A stretch of 64,000 nt of DNA from Ottowia flava. Lineage in GTDB: Bacteria; Pseudomonadota; Gammaproteobacteria; Burkholderiales; Burkholderiaceae_C. The stretch lies in NCBI RefSeq assembly GCF_042680565.1, contig NZ_JBHUEJ010000008.1:1-64000 (forward strand), written 5' to 3'. Below are positions 46,401-55,468 of this stretch, one piece after another. Within the stretch, counting starts at the first letter, position 1, and the number at the start of each line of letters is the position of its first letter. Under the pieces are notes generated by a model that did no database searches, was not told the DNA's origin, and saw nothing but the letters and a program-made list of their open reading frames with translations. The translations under genes were made by a program, and so were the position numbers.

Positions 46401-47189
46401 ATGGACTTGGGTATTGCAGGCAAATGGGCGTTGGTCGGCGGCGCCAGCAAGGGTTTGGGGCGCGGCTGCGCCGAAGCGCTGGCGGCCGAAGGCGTGAACG
46501 TGGTGCTGGTCGCGCGCGGCGCCGAGGCGCTGGCCAAGACCACGGCCGAGATTCAGGCCGCGCACCCCAAGGTGCAGGTGCAGATGGTGGCCGTGGACAT
46601 CACCACGGCCGAAGGCCGCGCTGTGGTGTTCGCACACCACGCCGACTTCGACATCGTGGTGACCAACGCCGGTGGGCCGCCGCCCGGCGCGTTCCGCGAC
46701 TGGAGCCGCGACGACTGGATCAAGGCGGTGGACGCCAACATGCTGACGCCGATCGATCTGATCAAGACCACCATCGACGGCATGATCGCGCGCGGCTTTG
46801 GGCGCATCGTCAACATCACGTCCAGCGCGGTGAAGGCGCCCATTGACATCCTGGGCCTGTCCAACGGCGCGCGTTCGGGGCTGACCGGCTTCGTCGCCGG
46901 CGTGGCGCGCAACCCGGAGATCGCGGCCAAGGGCGTGACCATCAACAACCTGCTGCCCGGCAAGTTCGACACCGACCGCCTCGCCGGCACCATGGTCGGC
47001 GCGGCCAAGAAGACGGGCAAGTCGATCGACGAAATCCGCGCCCTGCAGGCCGGCCAGATCCCGGCCAAGCGCTTCGGCACCGCGGCCGAATTCGGCGCCG
47101 TGTGCGCCTTCCTGTGCAGCCAGCAGGCCAGCTACCTCACCGGCCAGAACATCCTGCTGGACGGCGGCGCCTACCCGGGCACCTACTGA
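46401..47189 (+). CDS. SDR-family oxidoreductase lacking the canonical YxxxK
   Basis: This 262-residue short-chain dehydrogenase-fold protein has the cofactor loop GGASKGLGRG, NAGGPPPG, the catalytic-Ser strand VNITSSAVKAP and the C-terminal YLTGQNILLDGG. At the place of the catalytic Tyr-x-x-x-Lys the sequence is LSNGARSGLTGF, so Tyr and Lys are replaced by Ser/Asn and Arg. The normal dehydrogenase mechanism is therefore doubtful. ATG 46401 is used; it follows AAAGGACG. Substrate unknown. Confidence 0.82.
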   Translation: MDLGIAGKWALVGGASKGLGRGCAEALAAEGVNVVLVARGAEALAKTTAEIQAAHPKVQVQMVAVDITTAEGRAVVFAHHADFDIVVTNAGGPPPGAFRDWSRDDWIKAVDANMLTPIDLIKTTIDGMIARGFGRIVNITSSAVKAPIDILGLSNGARSGLTGFVAGVARNPEIAAKGVTINNLLPGKFDTDRLAGTMVGAAKKTGKSIDEIRALQAGQIPAKRFGTAAEFGAVCAFLCSQQASYLTGQNILLDGGAYPGTY

Positions 47190-47237
47190 TGGGATTTTGG
47201 CGGCACCGCGCCGGATGGCGTGGCGCGGGCCGCCGTG

Positions 47238-47756
47238 TCAGGCGCCCAGGGCCTGGCGGATCTGCTCGATCAGCGACTTTTCCGCATCGCTCAGCCGCGT
47301 GCCGCCAAAGCCCAGAAAACCGCCTTCGGTCGACGCCATCGCCACTTTCTCGGCCACGCCCAGCGCCCATTCGCGGTACTGCGCGGCCTGCGCCGGGTCG
47401 ACCTTGCTGTTCAGCAACTGAGCGGCTTCACGCGCGTCTTCCAGCGTCTGCGCGGTCAGCTTCTCGGCGGAGGTGATCTGCTTGTCCTTCATGCGGGCCA
47501 TGGCCCAGTCGCGCGTCTTGCGGGCCTGGTCCAGCTCGGCACTCTTATCGGCGGCAGAAGGGTCCGGCACGATGGCCTGGATCAACTCGTTGTCGGGGTA
47601 GTTCTTCACACCCGACATCAGCGCCTGGCCGGAGGCAAACATCTCCTTGCCGGTGCCGAACAGCCCGCTGCGCCCGGCAAAGGCCACGGCCGAACCGATG
47701 GATTGGGGCAGGGCGGCCAGCAGTTGCAGTTCGTCTTCGCTCAGGTTCAACGCCAT
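47238..47756 (-). CDS. Hypothetical protein, 172 residues
   Basis: I do not recognise this family. The protein is mainly helical and soluble in appearance, with an N-terminal LSEDELQLLAALPQSIGSAVAFAGRSG and a Gly-rich loop GGFLGFGG before the final helix. No signal peptide or membrane segment is seen. GGAG lies just before the ATG at 47756. It converges on the SDR gene and follows the DMT transporter gene in the same direction. Codon bias is that of the neighbours, so it is probably real. Confidence 0.7.
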   Translation of the reverse strand: MALNLSEDELQLLAALPQSIGSAVAFAGRSGLFGTGKEMFASGQALMSGVKNYPDNELIQAIVPDPSAADKSAELDQARKTRDWAMARMKDKQITSAEKLTAQTLEDAREAAQLLNSKVDPAQAAQYREWALGVAEKVAMASTEGGFLGFGGTRLSDAEKSLIEQIRQALGA

Positions 47757-47835
47757 GAGGGTCTCCGTGGGATGGCACAAACCGCCGAGTCTACGAAGTC
47801 GCGGCGTTGCCCGCTGTAGGCCGCGACCGTCAACT

Positions 47836-48738
47836 TCAGCGCCGCGACGACACCACGATGCCCGCCACGATCAGCGCGAAGGCGATGGCGTGGTACCAGC
47901 GCGGCGATTCGCCCAGGAACAGCGTCGACATGATGGCGGCGAACACCGGCGTGAGGTTGGAGAAAAAGCCCGCCACCGCGGGCCCGGCGCGCTGCACGCC
48001 CATGCCCCAGCAGCGGTAGGCGATGACCGCGGGGCCGATGGCAACAAAGGCCAGGATTGCCGCCAGCGGCCAGCCCCAGTACAAGCGCCCGCTACCCAGC
48101 GCCCATTCGCCCCCGGCCAGCGCGCCCGACCACGCCAGGCCGTACACCATCTGCGCGAGCAAAAAGGCGGCCCAGTCGGCGCGGATGCCGTCGGGTTCGG
48201 CCCGGCGCGACAGCAGCCATGAATACCAGGCCCAGCAGATCGACGCGGCCAGCATGTACAGATCGCCCGGCACCAGGCGCAGGCGCGCCAGTTGGGCCAG
48301 ATCGCCCCGCGCCAGCACCAGCGCCACACCGGCGATGGACAGCGCCACGCCGGCAAGCTGTTGGCGCGACACCGGCGCCTGAAAGAACAGGCGGCCGATG
48401 GCCAGCATCCACAGCGGCATGCTCGACGCCACCAGCGTCACGTTCAGCGGCGTGGAGGTCTGCAGCGCCAGGTACTGCAGCGCGTTGTACAGGCCCACGC
48501 CCAGCAGACCCAGCAAGGCAAAGCGCCGCCAGTGCGTCCATATCCCACTTCCGCTTCGCAGCACCCAGCCGCCCAGCGGCAGCAAGATGAGAAAGGCCAG
48601 CGCCCAGCGAAAGAAGTTGAGCGTGACCGGCGAAATCAGGTCCACCGCGACGCGGCCGACGACGGCGTTGGCGGCCCACAGAAAGGGCGGAATGGTCAGC
48701 AGCGCGGCGGCCGCAGGGGTCAGGCGGGATGAAGACAT
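47836..48738 (-). CDS. DMT superfamily (EamA) transporter
   Basis: This 300-residue protein has ten hydrophobic segments and two EamA repeats (IPPFLWAANAVVGRVAVDLISPVTLNFFRW; DLYMLAASICWAWYSWLLSR). It ends FLGESPRWYHAIAFALIVAGIVVS. It is a probable inner-membrane metabolite exporter, substrate unknown. The ATG at 48738 (MSSSRLTP) is preferred to the longer open frame. It is divergent from the quinone oxidoreductase gene, with 94 bases between. Confidence 0.83.
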   Translation of the reverse strand: MSSSRLTPAAAALLTIPPFLWAANAVVGRVAVDLISPVTLNFFRWALAFLILLPLGGWVLRSGSGIWTHWRRFALLGLLGVGLYNALQYLALQTSTPLNVTLVASSMPLWMLAIGRLFFQAPVSRQQLAGVALSIAGVALVLARGDLAQLARLRLVPGDLYMLAASICWAWYSWLLSRRAEPDGIRADWAAFLLAQMVYGLAWSGALAGGEWALGSGRLYWGWPLAAILAFVAIGPAVIAYRCWGMGVQRAGPAVAGFFSNLTPVFAAIMSTLFLGESPRWYHAIAFALIVAGIVVSSRR

Positions 48739-48832
48739 GCGTGACGCCAATGGTGCCACGATGGCCACGCGCCCATCGCAGGCGTGGCAACATCGGCGGT
48801 TCTGTCCCCATCCATTCCTGAGGAAATAACGC

Positions 48833-49813
48833 ATGGCCCTGACCGTCCAGATCGATCAACCCGGTGGCCCCGAAGCCATGAAGCTGGTGGACCTGCCCGT
48901 GGGCGAGCCCGGCCCCGGCCAGATCCGCATCCGCCACGAAGCCATCGGCCTGAACTACATCGACGTGTACCAGCGCACGGGGCTGTACCCGTTCCCGATG
49001 CCGCTGACGCTGGGCATGGAAGGTGCCGGCGTGGTCGAAGCCGTGGGCGAGGGCGTCACGCACCTGAAGGTGGGCGACCGCGCGGCCTACGCCAGCAACC
49101 CGCCCGGCAGCTACAGCGAGGCGCGCGTCATGCCCGCGCTGGCGGTGTGCAAGCTCCCTGAAGACATCGGCTTTGACACCGCCGCCGGCATGATGCTCAA
49201 GGGCTTGACCGCGCAGTACCTGCTGCGCCGCACGCTGCCGGTGGGTGGCCTGCAAGCGGGCGACCAGATACTGTGGCACGCGGCCGCGGGCGGTGTCGGC
49301 CTGATCGCCTGCCAGTGGGCCAAGGCGTTGGGCTACGAATTGATTGCCACGGCCGGCTCGGACGAGAAATGCCAGCTGGCTCTGGCCAATGGCGCGGCCC
49401 ACGCCATCAACTACCGCACCGAAGACTTCGTGGCGCGCGTGAAGGACATCACCGGCGGCCAGGGCGTGAAGGTGGTGTACGACTCGGTCGGCAAGGACAC
49501 CTGGGCCGGCTCGCTGGAATGCCTGCGCCCGTTCGGTCTGATGGCCAGCTTTGGCAACGCCAGCGGCCCGGTGCCGCCGTTCGCGCCCGCGGTGCTGGCG
49601 CCCAAGAGCCTGTACGTGACGCGCGCCACGCTGTTCACCCACATTGCTACGCGCGAGAACTGCCAGGCCATGGCGGACGATTTGTTCCAGGTGGTGCAAA
49701 GCGGCAAGGTCAAGATCCACATCGAGCAGCGCTTTCCGCTGGCCGATGTGCAGGGCGCGCACCGCCTGCTGGAGGCGCGCAAGACCACCGGCTCGACCAT
49801 TCTCCTGCCCTGA
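48833..49813 (+). CDS. NADPH:quinone oxidoreductase (zinc-independent MDR family)
   Basis: This 326-residue, QOR-type medium-chain reductase has LNYIDVYQRTGLYPFPMPLTLGMEGAGVVEAVGEG at the N-terminus and MMLKGLTAQYLLRRT. The nucleotide-binding loop is HAAAGGVGLIACQWAKALG, and VVYDSVGKDTW and SFGNASGPVPPF follow. The structural zinc ligands of alcohol dehydrogenases are absent, as expected. It reduces quinones by one electron using NADPH. The start follows GAGGAAA. Confidence 0.9.
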   Translation: MALTVQIDQPGGPEAMKLVDLPVGEPGPGQIRIRHEAIGLNYIDVYQRTGLYPFPMPLTLGMEGAGVVEAVGEGVTHLKVGDRAAYASNPPGSYSEARVMPALAVCKLPEDIGFDTAAGMMLKGLTAQYLLRRTLPVGGLQAGDQILWHAAAGGVGLIACQWAKALGYELIATAGSDEKCQLALANGAAHAINYRTEDFVARVKDITGGQGVKVVYDSVGKDTWAGSLECLRPFGLMASFGNASGPVPPFAPAVLAPKSLYVTRATLFTHIATRENCQAMADDLFQVVQSGKVKIHIEQRFPLADVQGAHRLLEARKTTGSTILLP

Positions 49814-49859
49814 CCGGCGCGTGCCATGGGCTGTTGGCTGATGCGGCATTTTCAAGCCA

Positions 49860-49917
49860 GATCGGCCTCCAGCCTTACAGCAGATTGCGCAGCCAGCTAC
49901 TGTATTGATAGTAAGAG
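49860..49917 (+). repeat. Dispersed repeat copy 14, after the quinone oxidoreductase gene
   Basis: A nearly full-length intergenic copy: head GGCCTCCAGCCTTACAGCAG, core TGCGCAGCCAGCTA, tail ending GATAGTAAG. Confidence 0.75.
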
Positions 49918-49960
49918 GGGCTCGGTGAAGCGGTAGCCGAGGCCCCGGCAGGCCAGCCGG

Positions 49961-50521
49961 TCAGCCGTTCAGCTTGCGCACCTTGAAGGCCAGCATGACC
50001 AGCAGCACGCCAAAGATGAAGGCGTAGGCGGCAATGATCCAGGCCACGGCCAGCGCACCGGCGCCCGGCCGCGCGACCAACAAGCCGCCGAACACGATCG
50101 ACAGCAAGCCGCTCAGGCCCATCAGCCATTCGCCCTGGATTTCCTTGCGCAGCCGGATCGCCGCCACGATCTGCAGCACGCCCGTGATGACGGCCCAGGC
50201 GGCGATGTACATCAGCAGCACCAGGCCGGTGATGCCGGGGTTGATGAAGGTCAGCACGCCAACGGCCACGCTGACCAGGCCCCACAGCAGCAGCACCCAC
50301 CAATGGCGGTGTTCCTGACGACCGGAAAACGCGGCCCAGATGCCCAGAATGCCGTCCGCCAGCACGTAGATGCCGAACACCAGCACCAGCGCCGCCAGAG
50401 AAATTGCGGGCTGCATCCAGGTCAGCACCGCGAACACGATGGCGACGATGCCGCGCAGCAGCAGCACCCACCAGTTGCGGGCCATACCAGCGGCGAGGTC
50501 GGTGGCGGGCAGGCGCGGCAT
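49961..50521 (-). CDS. HdeD family (DUF308) membrane protein
   Basis: This 186-residue protein has six hydrophobic helices arranged as repeats beginning WWVLLLRGIVAIVFAVLTWMQP and WWVLLLWGLVSVAVGVLTFINPG, the DUF308/HdeD pattern. HdeD of E. coli is an acid-resistance membrane protein of unclear mechanism, and no such role is shown here. The ATG at 50521 is preceded by a GGAG-like sequence and matches the family start. It follows lspA in the same direction. Confidence 0.82.
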   Translation of the reverse strand: MPRLPATDLAAGMARNWWVLLLRGIVAIVFAVLTWMQPAISLAALVLVFGIYVLADGILGIWAAFSGRQEHRHWWVLLLWGLVSVAVGVLTFINPGITGLVLLMYIAAWAVITGVLQIVAAIRLRKEIQGEWLMGLSGLLSIVFGGLLVARPGAGALAVAWIIAAYAFIFGVLLVMLAFKVRKLNG

Positions 50522-50615
50522 GGAGGGCTCCCTGGAGTGAACGCGGAAACCCAATGTACTCCCGGGCGTTGGGCGGTGGCACCCCGCGCCTGTCATCCAA
50601 GCGCCCGCGCGAATG

Positions 50616-51131
50616 TCAGCGCGTGCGCCGCACGCGCAGTATCTCGTCCAGGATCAGGCCGATGGCACCCGCCGTGATGGCGGCGTCCGCCACGTTGAAC
50701 GCCGGGAAGTGGCCGCCGCGGAAGATGCCACCGAGGAAATCCCAGTGGAAGTCCAGAAAGTCCACCACGTAGCCGTGCATCATGCGGTCAAGCACGTTGC
50801 CCACCGCGCCGCCCAGGATCATGCTCAGGCTGAACGCGAACAGTTTCTGCCCCGCGTGCGAGCGCAGCAGCCACACGATGAAGCCCACCGCCGCCAGCGC
50901 CAGCGCGATGAAGAACCAGCGCTGCCACCCGCCCGCGCCAGCCAGGAACGAGAACGCCGCGCCCGTGTTGTGCGCCCGCACGACGTTGAAAAAGCTAGTG
51001 ACGTAGGTGCTGTCGCCCAGCCGGTAATGCCCCAGGATCAACTGCTTGGTGAACTGGTCCGCCAACACCACCAGCGCCGCCAGCGCCAACCAGATGGCCA
51101 TCGAACGGCCGGAAGAACGCGAACTCGCCAT
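50616..51131 (-). CDS. lspA: Lipoprotein signal peptidase
   Basis: This 171-residue aspartic protease of the inner membrane removes lipoprotein signal peptides. It has four membrane helices. The catalytic Asp pair is in GAVGNVLDRMMHGYVVDF and FNVADAAI, and VRAHNTGAAFSFL is present. It follows ileS in the usual ribF-ileS-lspA order, but the 183-base gap to ileS holds a GC-rich palindromic repeat. Confidence 0.95.
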   Translation of the reverse strand: MASSRSSGRSMAIWLALAALVVLADQFTKQLILGHYRLGDSTYVTSFFNVVRAHNTGAAFSFLAGAGGWQRWFFIALALAAVGFIVWLLRSHAGQKLFAFSLSMILGGAVGNVLDRMMHGYVVDFLDFHWDFLGGIFRGGHFPAFNVADAAITAGAIGLILDEILRVRRTR

Positions 51132-51253
51132 CTCAGTTTCCTGCGCCGCAAAGCGCGTTTGTCGTGTTGCAGAACACCTGTCGACCGATGTGCACGCGCG
51201 GCGCCCACACCAGCGAACGCCACGCCCGGACCTGCGCCGGGCGTCGGCGTTGT

Positions 51254-51307
51254 CCCCCCTCGCGAAGCAGAGGGGGGAAGGCGCCGTCAGGCGACTGAGG
51301 GGGGTGT
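51254..51307. repeat. GC-rich palindromic repeat between ileS and lspA
   Basis: A seven-base stem CCCCCCT / AGGGGGG around CGCGAAGCAG is followed by GGCGCCGTCAGGCGACTGAG and a G run. It resembles a second family of intergenic repeats I associate with Comamonadaceae. It may limit read-through from ileS into lspA. Confidence 0.55.
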
Positions 51308-51314
51308 TTCCTAC

Positions 51315-54146
51315 TCACGCCACCGTGCGGGATTCGCCCGCGCCGTACAGGTTGCTCACGCAGCGGCCGCACAAGGTGGGGTGGGCCGCGTCGGCGCCGA
51401 CGTCGTCGCGGTAGTGCCAGCAGCGTTCGCACTTCGGGCTCGAAGAGGCTGTGGCGCTGACCTGGAGCGCGCTGCCAGCTACCAAGTCGATAGCGGAAGT
51501 GATGAACACGAACTTCAAATCGTCGCCCAGGCTGGCCAGCAGCGCGTGGTCTTCCGGCGGCACCGTCAGCGTGACCTTGGCTTGCAGCGATGAGCCGACC
51601 TGTCCCTGCTCGCGCAGCGTTTCGATTTCCTTGTTGACCACCTCGCGCAGTTCGCGGATGCGGGCCCATTTGGCCAGCAGCGCGGTGTCTGGCTCGGGCA
51701 GCTTCCAGAACTCCTCGAAGAAGATCGAGTCGCTGGTGCCGAACAGCTTCCAGGCCTCTTCGGCCGTGAAGCTGAGGAAGGGCGCCATCCAGCGCAGCAT
51801 GGCGTGCGTCAGGTTCCACAGGGCGGTCTGGGCGCTGCGGCGGGCCAGGCTGCCCGGCGCCGTGGTGTAGAGCCGGTCCTTGAGCACGTCGAGGTAGAAG
51901 CCGCCCAGGTCTTCCGAGCTGAACAGCGCCAGCTTGGCGACCACCGGGTGGAATTCGTACACCTCGAAGTGCGCCAGCACCTCGCGCTGGAATTCGGCCG
52001 CGCGGGCGAGCGCCCAGCGGTCGATCTCCAGCATCTCGCTGGCCGACACGGCGTCTTTGGCGGGGTCGAAGTCGCTGGTGTTGGCCAGCAGAAAGCGCAG
52101 CGTGTTGCGGATGCGGCGGTAGGTGTCGATCACGCGGGCCATGATCTTGTCGTCGCCCGCGATGTCGCCGGAATAGTCGCTGGAAGCCGTCCACAGGCGC
52201 AGCAGCTCGGCGCCCCATTTCTTGTTGGCTTCCTGCAGGTCGATGCCGTTGCCGAGCGACTTGCTCATCTTGCGGCCCTGCGCGTCGACGGTGAACCCGT
52301 GCGTCAGCAGGCTGCGGTAGGGCGCGCGGCCGCGGATGGCGCTGGCCAGCAGCAGCGACGAGTGGAACCAGCCGCGGTGCTGGTCGTGCCCTTCGAGGTA
52401 CATGTCGGCCTCGGGTCCGTCCGTGTGGTGCTCGTTGGGGTGCGTGCCGCACAGCACGTGGAAGAAAGTCGAGCCGGAATCGAACCACACCTCGAGGATG
52501 TCGTTGAACTTGCGGTAGTGCTGCGCGTCCTCGTCGCCCAGGATTTCTTCGGCCGTCACGCGGCTCCAGGCCTCGATGCCGCCTTGCTCGATGATGTCGG
52601 CGGCCTGGTCCAGGATCTCCAGCGTGCGCGGGTGCAGCTCGTCGGTTTCCTTGTGCAGGAAGAAGGCGATCGGCACGCCCCAGGCGCGCTGGCGGCTGAT
52701 GACCCAGTCCGGGCGCCCGGCGATCATGTCGCGCAGGCGCGCCTTGCCGGAAGGCGGGTAGAAGGCGGTGTCTTCGATGGCGCGCAGCGCCGTGCTGCGC
52801 AGGCTTTCGGGCGCCTTGTCCTTGGTGAACACGCCTTCGCCATCGTCCATGCGCACGAACCACTGCGACGCGGCGCGATAGATCACCGGCGACTTGTGGC
52901 GCCAGCAGTGCGGGTAGCTGTGCGTGATGGTGCTGGTGGCCAGCAGGCGACCGGCGTTGTCGAGCGTCTTGACGATCTCGGGCACGGCCTTCCAGATGTT
53001 CATGCCGCCGAACAGCGGGAAGTCGTCGGCGTAGCTGCCCCCGCCCTGGACCGGGTTCAGGATGTCGGCGTGCGCCAGCCCGTGCGACACGCACGAGTTG
53101 AAGTCTTCGATACCGTAGGCGGGCGACGAGTGGACGATACCGGTACCGTCGGTGTCGGTGGCGTAATCGGCCAGGTAGACGGGCGCCAGGCGGCGATACC
53201 CTTCATGCACGTCGTACAGCGGGTGCTTGAAGTTCAGGCCGCCCAGCTTGTCGCCGGTGGTGGTGGCGAGCACGGTGCCTTCCAGGCCAAAGCGCTTCAG
53301 GCTGTCTTCCACGCGCGCCTTGGCCAGCACGAGCAATCCCTTGGGCGTATCGACCAGCGCGTACTCGATGTCCGGGCCCATGTTCAGGGCCTGGTTGGCG
53401 GGGATGGTCCACGCGGTGGTGGTCCAGATCACCACAAAGGCGGGTTTGTCCAGCTTGGGCAGGCCAAAGGCGGCGGCCAGCTTCTCGGGCTCGGCCGCCT
53501 CGAAGGCGACATCGACGGTGTTGCTCTTCTTGTCCTGGTATTCGATCTCGGCCTCGGCCAGGGCCGATCCGCAGTCGAAGCACCAGTACACGGGCTTGAG
53601 GCCGCGGTAGACAAAACCGCGCTCGATCAGGCGCTTGAACAGACGCAGCTCACCCGCCTCGTTGGCGAAGTTCATCGTCTTGTAGGGGTTGTCCCATTCG
53701 CCCAGCACGCCCAGGCGCTTGAAGTCCTTCATCTGCGCGGCGATCTGCTCGGTGGCGTAGGCGCGGCCCTTGGCCTGCATCTCGTCGCGGCTCAGGTTGC
53801 GGCCGTACAGCTTTTCGATCTGGTTTTCGATCGGCAGACCGTGGCAGTCCCAGCCCGGCACATAGTGCGCGTCCAGGCCCTTGAGCTGGCGCGCCTTGAC
53901 GATCATGTCCTTCAGGATCTTGTTGACCGCATGGCCCGCGTGCAGCGTGCCGTTGGCGTAGGGCGGGCCGTCGTGCAGGATGAATTTCTCGCGCCCGTGG
54001 CGGGCATCGCGCAGGCGCTTGTACAGGCCTTTTTCATCCCATTCCTGCACCCAGCCGGGCTCGCGCTTGGGCAAGTCGCCGCGCATCGGGAAGGGCGTAT
54101 CGGGCAGGTTGAGCGTGCTGCGGTAATCGGTCTTGTCCTGGCTCAT
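51315..54146 (-). CDS. ileS: Isoleucine--tRNA ligase
   Basis: This 943-residue class I synthetase has the HIGH-type motif in PPYANGTLHAGHAVNK, WDCHGLPIE, the KMSKS loop GRKMSKSLGNGIDL and the editing domain (TTTAWTIPANQAL). The C-terminal zinc finger has two Cys pairs, CERCWHY and LCGRCVSNL. It charges tRNA-Ile and edits valine. A repeat copy lies antisense near the 3' end and encodes SAIDLVAGSALQVSATASSS, between the tRNA-binding domain and the zinc finger, a natural linker. Confidence 0.97.
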   Translation of the reverse strand: MSQDKTDYRSTLNLPDTPFPMRGDLPKREPGWVQEWDEKGLYKRLRDARHGREKFILHDGPPYANGTLHAGHAVNKILKDMIVKARQLKGLDAHYVPGWDCHGLPIENQIEKLYGRNLSRDEMQAKGRAYATEQIAAQMKDFKRLGVLGEWDNPYKTMNFANEAGELRLFKRLIERGFVYRGLKPVYWCFDCGSALAEAEIEYQDKKSNTVDVAFEAAEPEKLAAAFGLPKLDKPAFVVIWTTTAWTIPANQALNMGPDIEYALVDTPKGLLVLAKARVEDSLKRFGLEGTVLATTTGDKLGGLNFKHPLYDVHEGYRRLAPVYLADYATDTDGTGIVHSSPAYGIEDFNSCVSHGLAHADILNPVQGGGSYADDFPLFGGMNIWKAVPEIVKTLDNAGRLLATSTITHSYPHCWRHKSPVIYRAASQWFVRMDDGEGVFTKDKAPESLRSTALRAIEDTAFYPPSGKARLRDMIAGRPDWVISRQRAWGVPIAFFLHKETDELHPRTLEILDQAADIIEQGGIEAWSRVTAEEILGDEDAQHYRKFNDILEVWFDSGSTFFHVLCGTHPNEHHTDGPEADMYLEGHDQHRGWFHSSLLLASAIRGRAPYRSLLTHGFTVDAQGRKMSKSLGNGIDLQEANKKWGAELLRLWTASSDYSGDIAGDDKIMARVIDTYRRIRNTLRFLLANTSDFDPAKDAVSASEMLEIDRWALARAAEFQREVLAHFEVYEFHPVVAKLALFSSEDLGGFYLDVLKDRLYTTAPGSLARRSAQTALWNLTHAMLRWMAPFLSFTAEEAWKLFGTSDSIFFEEFWKLPEPDTALLAKWARIRELREVVNKEIETLREQGQVGSSLQAKVTLTVPPEDHALLASLGDDLKFVFITSAIDLVAGSALQVSATASSSPKCERCWHYRDDVGADAAHPTLCGRCVSNLYGAGESRTVA
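51446..51495 (+). repeat. Dispersed repeat copy 15, antisense inside ileS
   Basis: Plus-strand sequence GCGCTGCCAGCTACCAAGTCGATAGC (described as GCGCTGCCAGCTA, then GCTA-N9-TAGC). The core is degenerate. It sits in the linker before the zinc finger. Confidence 0.5.
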
Positions 54147-54162
54147 GGTGTCGGCAACGGAA

Positions 54163-54226
54163 AATTTGAATCAAATTGGCCGCTGGCGCAGGCTGCACCT
54201 GCGCAGGCAGCTATGAAATCGGGAGT
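54163..54226 (+). repeat. Dispersed repeat copy 16, between ribF and ileS
   Basis: Head AATTGGCCGCTGGCGCAGG, core TGCGCAGGCAGCTA and tail TGAAATCGGGAG. It occupies most of the gap upstream of ileS, opposite to the direction of transcription. Confidence 0.7.
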
Positions 54227-54272
54227 GGGGCAACTGGCGTTGGCGCGTCGGCAAGGGGCGCCCGCCGCCCCT

Positions 54273-55295
54273 TCAAATTCGTGCCGAACGGCTGGCGAGC
54301 CAGGCGCGCGCGTCGTCGCGATCGCGCGCTATGCCTTCGGTCAGCGCCGCGAGGCTGTGATAGCGCAACTCGTCGTGCAATTTGTGCAGCAGATCCACGC
54401 GGATGATTTTACCGTAGGCCCCTTCCGGCCCCAGGTGCGCGGGCCAGTCGAGGCAATGGGTTTCCAGCAGCACGCGGCCGCCGTTCACGTCGGTCGGGTC
54501 CAGCGACGGGCGCACGCCCAGGTTGGCGACGCCCGGCAGTGGCCGATCGGCCAGGCCGTGGACTTCGACCACGAAGATGCCGCTGGCGGCGGGTTTCCAG
54601 GCGTGGGCGCGGCGCGAAAAGCGCAGGTTGAGTGTGCGAAAGCCATCTGCCGCGCCCGGCACGCTCTCGGCCAGCGCGCGGCCCAGCTTGCGCCCGTGCA
54701 CCACGTGGCCGCTGATGCTGTAGGGGCGGCCCAGCAGGGCGGCGGCGTCCTGGAGCCGGCCCTGGTCCAGCGCCTCGCGCACCGCCGAGCTGGACACGCG
54801 CAGGCCGTGCACTTCGTAACTCTGCATACGCGCCACGTCAAAACCCAACTGCGTGCCGGCGGCGTCCAGCATCGCGTAGTCGCCCGCGCGCTTGGCGCCA
54901 AAGCGGAAATCGTCGCCCACCAGCACGTAGCGCACGCCCAGGCCGCCGACCAGCACGTCGTCAATGAAGGCCTGCGGCGGCTGGCTGGCCAATTCGGCGT
55001 TGAACGGCAGCACGATCGCCTGGTCCACGCCGCAGCGCGCCAACTCGGCCAGTTTGTCGCGGAAGGTGGTGATGCGCGGCGGCGCCAAATCAGGCTTGCC
55101 GGTGACGGCGGCGAAATAGTCGCGCGGGTGCGGCTCGAATGTCATCACGCAACTGGGCACGCCGCGGTGCGCAGCCTCGTTCTTCAGCAGCGCCAGCATG
55201 GCCTGGTGGCCACGGTGCACGCCGTCGAAGTTGCCGATGGTCAGGGCGCAGCCCGGTGCCATACCGGGGTGGCGCAGGCCGCGGAAGATTTTCAT
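54273..55295 (-). CDS. ribF: Bifunctional riboflavin kinase / FAD synthetase
   Basis: This 340-residue protein has the N-terminal adenylyltransferase domain with LTIGNFDGVHRGHQAML, VMTFEPHPRDYF, VLVGDDFRFGAKRAGD and SSSAVREAL. The C-terminal kinase domain has GHVVHGRKLGR, GVANLGVRPSLD and VLLETHCLDW. It makes FMN and then FAD. A TATAAC box lies only five bases before the ATG, so the transcript may be leaderless. It is followed by ileS and lspA in the conserved order. Confidence 0.95.
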   Translation of the reverse strand: MKIFRGLRHPGMAPGCALTIGNFDGVHRGHQAMLALLKNEAAHRGVPSCVMTFEPHPRDYFAAVTGKPDLAPPRITTFRDKLAELARCGVDQAIVLPFNAELASQPPQAFIDDVLVGGLGVRYVLVGDDFRFGAKRAGDYAMLDAAGTQLGFDVARMQSYEVHGLRVSSSAVREALDQGRLQDAAALLGRPYSISGHVVHGRKLGRALAESVPGAADGFRTLNLRFSRRAHAWKPAASGIFVVEVHGLADRPLPGVANLGVRPSLDPTDVNGGRVLLETHCLDWPAHLGPEGAYGKIIRVDLLHKLHDELRYHSLAALTEGIARDRDDARAWLASRSARI

Positions 55296-55300
55296 GGGTC

Positions 55301-55306
55301 GTTATA
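55301..55306 (-). promoter_or_regulatory. Candidate -10 box of ribF
   Basis: TATAAC on the minus strand ends five bases before the ribF ATG. Transcription would begin at or beside the start codon. Confidence 0.35.
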
Positions 55307-55386
55307 GAAGCGCTGATGGCCGGGGGCGATGGCCGCCGTTCAAACCCCTGATCATGCGCCATAGCCAAGGGCCACCCGGTGGCCAG

Positions 55387-55420
55387 AAAACAAAAGGCCC
55401 GCGCACGTGGCGCAGGCCTT
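55387..55420 (-). terminator. Intrinsic terminator of gcdH
   Basis: On the minus strand, AAGGCCTGCGC pairs with GCGCGGGCCTT (one mismatch) around a five-base loop. T-rich TTTTGTTTT follows. It lies about 50 bases after the gcdH stop. Confidence 0.75.
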
Positions 55421-55468
55421 CAGCTGGGGGCTGGGGCGCCGCCCTTCAAGTCGCCGCGCGGCGGGTGA

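Noticed and set aside
51804..55307. A 1167-codon + strand open frame opposite ileS and ribF
   Set aside because: Antisense shadow of two well-identified genes; composition is typical of a shadow frame.
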